A DNA stretch of 64,000 nucleotides from assembly GCA_933228675.1 (NCBI GenBank), contig OW121743.1, positions 88,457,438 through 88,521,437 on the forward strand, in the 5' to 3' direction. The notes under the pieces are model-generated. The model saw nothing but the letters and a program-made list of their open reading frames with translations, ran no database searches and was not told the DNA's origin. Position numbers and translations under genes: made by a program. This document shows positions 60,526 through 64,000 of this stretch, in pieces; position 1 is the first letter of the stretch, and every line of letters starts with the position of its first letter. This DNA is from Stomorhina lunata. Lineage: Eukaryota; Arthropoda; Insecta; Diptera; Rhiniidae.

Positions 60526-61984
60526 AAATAAAAAATAATTTAACTTTATTGTAATTTTTGTTGTCGACTAGTGTTATTATCAGTTAAACAAGAGCATAAA
60601 ATAATCCACACAAAACACCCTTCAACTTTTTGTATTATTAGAAAACGTTCTCATATTTATGGCTCAATTTCACTTGCAAATTTAAAATGTTAATGAATGT
60701 AAATAAAATATATATTTCGTATAACAAATCATCAAAAAAAAAAAACTTGATTCCTATCTCAAAAATAAAATGAATATTTTTAAATTGGTTGTGTACAAAT
60801 GTCGACTGCAGTCGAAAAAAAGCAAAAAAGTTTTAATAATATTTACTACTGGTTTTTTAAAGTAAACAAAAATATTAATTATTTAAACACAACAAAAAAA
60901 AAAACAAATTAACAAAATTATAATAAAACTGATTTAAACCAAAGAAAACCGATTAATATTACAAACATGAATAAATTAACATTTAATTAAATATTATTTT
61001 AAATTATAATATTAACTTGTCTATTTTTAAACTTTAAACAAAATTGTAAAATTATCTATTTTAAACCAAAAAAACTCCTTATGATAATTTGAAATCTTTA
61101 AGTTAAGTTTAGTGGCACAAATCAAACATTATTGCATGCAGTTAATTATGTAAATTTTTAATTGTTATTCATATTAAATAAGAAAATAAAATAAAACTAT
61201 AAAATAATAAAGACTCGTATTGAATTTATGAAAAGCAATAACAAACAAAAGTGAAAATATTAATTTTCAAATAAACAAAAACAATGGAAAATCAACCATT
61301 AATATTGTCTTCAAATCACTATTCACCTCAAATGAACGCACTTGAACTTTTTTAGCTTAAAAGACTAGTCACAACTCAGAGGTTCCAAATCAGTGGTTGA
61401 CACATTTACCCACACTCTTACACACACATATGTACATAAATATCGGGTTTCGTTCAATTTATATTGATGAAGCCATACCATATAAGAGTTCCAAATAAAA
61501 TTTGTATTATGTAAAATAAAACTTAAATCGTGCTATACAAAAATTCTTTATAATACAGAAATTTATAGAAATATTGAACAAATTCGTCTGACATTAAAAT
61601 TATGACCATTATGGCCATTTTCGAAAGTCTTTTCACTAACCCTTTAACTGTTTACATTGAGTTAAGTAGTTGTGGAGATAAAAATATTGCATTGGCATTA
61701 TAAAATCAATAAATCGCTTATTTATATTAAATGAAAGCTTAAATGGTTCACTATCTTAAATTATATAATGTTGATATAGCTCACATTGTTTAGTTTTCGA
61801 GATAATGAAGTTTATGTGAAAAATAAATATTTTATAATAGGTTAATATTGAGAATAATGTTATGACCCTATGCTCCACTGCGAGTCAAGGATAACAGAAG
61901 AAGACTTTTAAACCAAAAGCTTTCGGCCCATAAAAAAGCAAGCGATAAGTAACACCAGCAAAAGTATCCTATTTATAAGTATTT
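60526..61984. other. AT-rich stretch without recognised gene
   Basis: No exon or RNA was supported. A short phrase near 61862-61900 ('ccctatgctccactgcgagt') also occurs at 6930, inside DR2, so a repeat scrap is present. Confidence 0.4.
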
Positions 61985-62395
61985 TTCGAGATAAAATATT
62001 TTTCTATACAAAATTGAAAATATTTCTATAAAAATTTTGGATAAAAAATTGTTCGATATAAAATTTTTGTATAAAAAATTTTTCGATAAAAATGTTTTCT
62101 ACAGAAAATTTTTGATAAAAAATTTTTCGATATAAAATTTTTGTATAAAAAATTTTTCGATAAGAATGTTTTCTACAGAAAATTTTTCGAAAAAATTTGT
62201 TTTATACAAAATTTTGTATAGAACATTTTTCACAAAAAATTTTTTATAGAAAATTTTTTGATGAGAAATGTTGGTATAGAACATTTTTCTATAAAGAAAT
62301 GTTTATTTTATAGAAAATTGTTCAAAAAAAATTAATATTGAAAATTTTAGATCAAAAACTTTCGACAAAAAAAAATTAATAATGAATAAAGAAAA
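61985..62395. repeat. AT-rich palindromic satellite, variable unit
   Basis: Units such as 'ttttcgatataaaatttttg' and 'ttctacagaaaatttttcga' recur at about 30 bp and are more degenerate than the other arrays. Confidence 0.75.
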
Positions 62396-62417
62396 GATTG
62401 GAAAACATCACAAAAAA

Positions 62418-62936
62418 ATAATTGTAATAAATTGGGATCTTAGTGCAATACACTACAGTAAAACTTTTTAATTAAATGTTTGATGTCCCAAAATTTTGAT
62501 AAACCTTTTTAATAAATATACGGCTACACATGTGCCAAGTTTTAAAATAAACTTTTGTTTATTTAAATCTTTCTTTGAACCCCCTTTATAGCACTTTTGT
62601 CTTAGTCGCCAACAAAGCAACAACAAAAGTGTGGGAAATAAAGAAAAGATAAAACTCAAAAATGTTGTGTGTTTCTGTTCAGATGATAATCATCTCTTTA
62701 TGTTGATATTTGTTGGAGACAATAATTCGTGTTTATTCTGCCCCGCAAATAAGATATAATCTTTGGTTTTCGCTCTGTCTAGAACTAGGGATAATAACCC
62801 TAAGGAGATGGACTAACCAACCATCGAAACACGTCGAGGAAAGTTTTTCCCACCAAAATTTTTTGGTTTTATCAAAAAACCATTTATTACAATAATTGTA
62901 ATAAATTGGGATCTTAGTGCAGTACACTACAGTAAA
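62418..62936 (+). mobile_element. Hammerhead-bearing unit between 474 bp-spaced direct repeats
   Basis: 'attgggatcttagtgca' begins at 62431 and again at 62905, 474 bp apart, with about 45 bp of direct repeat at each end. The left part matches the intron 4 element ('aatgtttgatgtcccaaaat'). The right part carries a decayed hammerhead. It has no coding sequence. Confidence 0.75.
62790..62856 (+). ncRNA. Decayed hammerhead ribozyme motif, copy 5
   Basis: Stem II (GATGG...CCATC), GAAA and a GTC cleavage triplet remain (stem III now CACG), but the catalytic box reads CTAAGGA instead of CUGANGA, losing the invariant G5. It is probably inactive. Confidence 0.65.
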
Positions 62937-62940
62937 TTCA

Positions 62941-63775
62941 AAAAAAAAAATTGAATAGAGGCAAATTTTTCGCTAAAACTTTTTCTATACAAAATTTTCA
63001 GTGAAAAATTTTTCTATACAAAATTTTCGGCAAAACAATTTTTCTATACAAAATTTTTAGTAAAAAATATTTCTATAAAATATTTTCGGTATAAATTTTT
63101 TTATACAATTTTTTATATAGAAAATTTTCTAAAAAAAAAATTTCTTTAGAAAAATTTTCGTAAAAAAAATTTCTTAGAACATTATTCGATTATTTTTCTA
63201 TAGAAAGTTATTAAAAATTTGTCTATTGAAAATTTTTCGACAAAAAATTTTTTCATAAAAAATATTTCTATAGAATTTCTTTCGATATAAAAGGTTTTTC
63301 TACGGAAAATATTTCGATATAGAAAAATTTCTAAATGAAAATAAGTTTGTCTATAAAAAATTGTTTTTTTTATAGAAAATTAGATGATAAAAAATTTTTG
63401 GACCAACATTTTTTTTACCGAAAATTTTGTAAAGAAAACTTTTTGGAAAAAAACATTGTCTTTTCGATGTAAAAAAACATGTTTTGGAAATATTATCCTA
63501 TTTTCTATCGAAAATATTTCAAAAAAACATGTTTCTATGGACAATTTTTCGATAAAAAATTTTTCTATTGAAAATTTTTCAATGAAATATTTTTTGATAT
63601 AAAAAAAATTCTTTTGAAAATAAGTTTGTCTCTGTTTATAGAAAATTATAATTAAAATAATTTTCTATCGAAAATTTTGGATAAAAATTTTTTCCACAGA
63701 AAATTTTGTAAAAAACTCTTTTTGAGAAAATAAAACATTTTCTTATAGATCGTCTTTTAGATAACCAAAATTCTA
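62941..63775. repeat. AT-rich palindromic satellite, degenerate
   Basis: Repeats of 'ttttctatacaaaattttc' and related forms at about 28-30 bp, with much variation. Confidence 0.75.
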
Positions 63776-63870
63776 TCAATAAATAACAAAATTGTCGGGA
63801 TATAAATATCATTCAAAAAAGAAAAATTATTCGCATTTGATCCCTGTTCATTACATTTATTAGAAATTAA
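63776..63870 (+). repeat. Fragment of the hammerhead element
   Basis: 'aataacaaaattgtcgggat', 'ttcgcatttgatccc' and 'tacatttatta' match the first ~100 bp of 59211-59340. The ribozyme part is absent. Confidence 0.65.
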
Positions 63871-63884
63871 TTTCCTCTCTTTAA

Positions 63885-64000
63885 TCGAAAATTTTTGTTA
63901 TAAAACGTTTCTATAGAAAATTTTTGGTAAACAATTTTTCTATAGAAAATTTTTGGTAAAAAATTTTTCTATAGAAAATTTTTGGTAAAAAATTTTTCTA
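63885..64000. repeat. AT-rich satellite running off the window
   Basis: These are regular 30 bp units of 'ttttctatagaaaatttttggtaaaaaa' type, uniform over the last 80 bp and cut by the window end. Confidence 0.8.

Overview
The window looks like gene-poor, AT-rich nuclear DNA of a higher fly, most likely a calyptrate such as a blowfly. The evidence is the 60-70 bp introns with GTAAGT donors, a eukaryotic tRNA-Ser with internal A and B boxes, an SLC46-type transporter with insect-like sequence, mariner-like transposons, and several families of short non-autonomous elements. The species assignment is inference from general features; no search was possible.

Only two host genes can be defended. 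One is a tRNA-Ser(CGA) on the minus strand (3282-3363). The other is a six-exon, 572-codon minus-strand gene for an SLC46 / proton-coupled-folate-transporter-like major facilitator (8048-11061). All five introns join in frame with consensus sites. Intron 4 is about 1 kb instead of 60-70 bp because it holds an inverted-repeat element, inside which sits a hammerhead-bearing element, which itself carries a SINE fragment. A GC-richer stretch near 45.26-45.40 kb may be a promoter or 5' UTR exon, but this is weak.

The rest is repeats. At 0-8 kb there are interleaved dispersed elements (called DR1 and DR2 here), a 536 bp MITE and a 29 bp AT satellite. At 11-14 kb there is a dead RTE-like retrotransposon and a 930 bp terminal-inverted-repeat element. 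At 15-27 kb there are more DR1 and DR2 copies, a long CAGA microsatellite and a decayed RNase H fragment. At 27-29 kb there is a palindromic satellite with an exact 323 bp higher-order period. At 30-38 kb there are palindromic MITEs, a nearly complete but dead mariner-like element, a tRNA-derived SINE, a 132 bp satellite and a transposase tail. At 39.7-43.3 kb there is a ~120 bp tandem family with a 1.5-1.8 kb duplication. At 44-51 kb there is a foldback element with 10 bp target duplications, two more mariner copies and three 3' ends of one non-LTR family. From 52 kb to the end there are AT-rich palindromic satellites of 28-30 bp, interrupted by hammerhead-bearing elements.

The most interesting signal is a family of short retroelement-like units carrying hammerhead self-cleaving ribozyme cores. 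Five cores were found, three with intact catalytic residues, at 9.1, 59.35 and 59.93 kb. They have a two-base-pair stem III closed around a palindromic ACGCGT, occur as inverted pairs or between direct repeats 463-474 bp apart, and lie mostly inside AT satellites. This matches what is known of hammerheads in Penelope-like elements and retrozymes, but no reverse transcriptase for them is present here.
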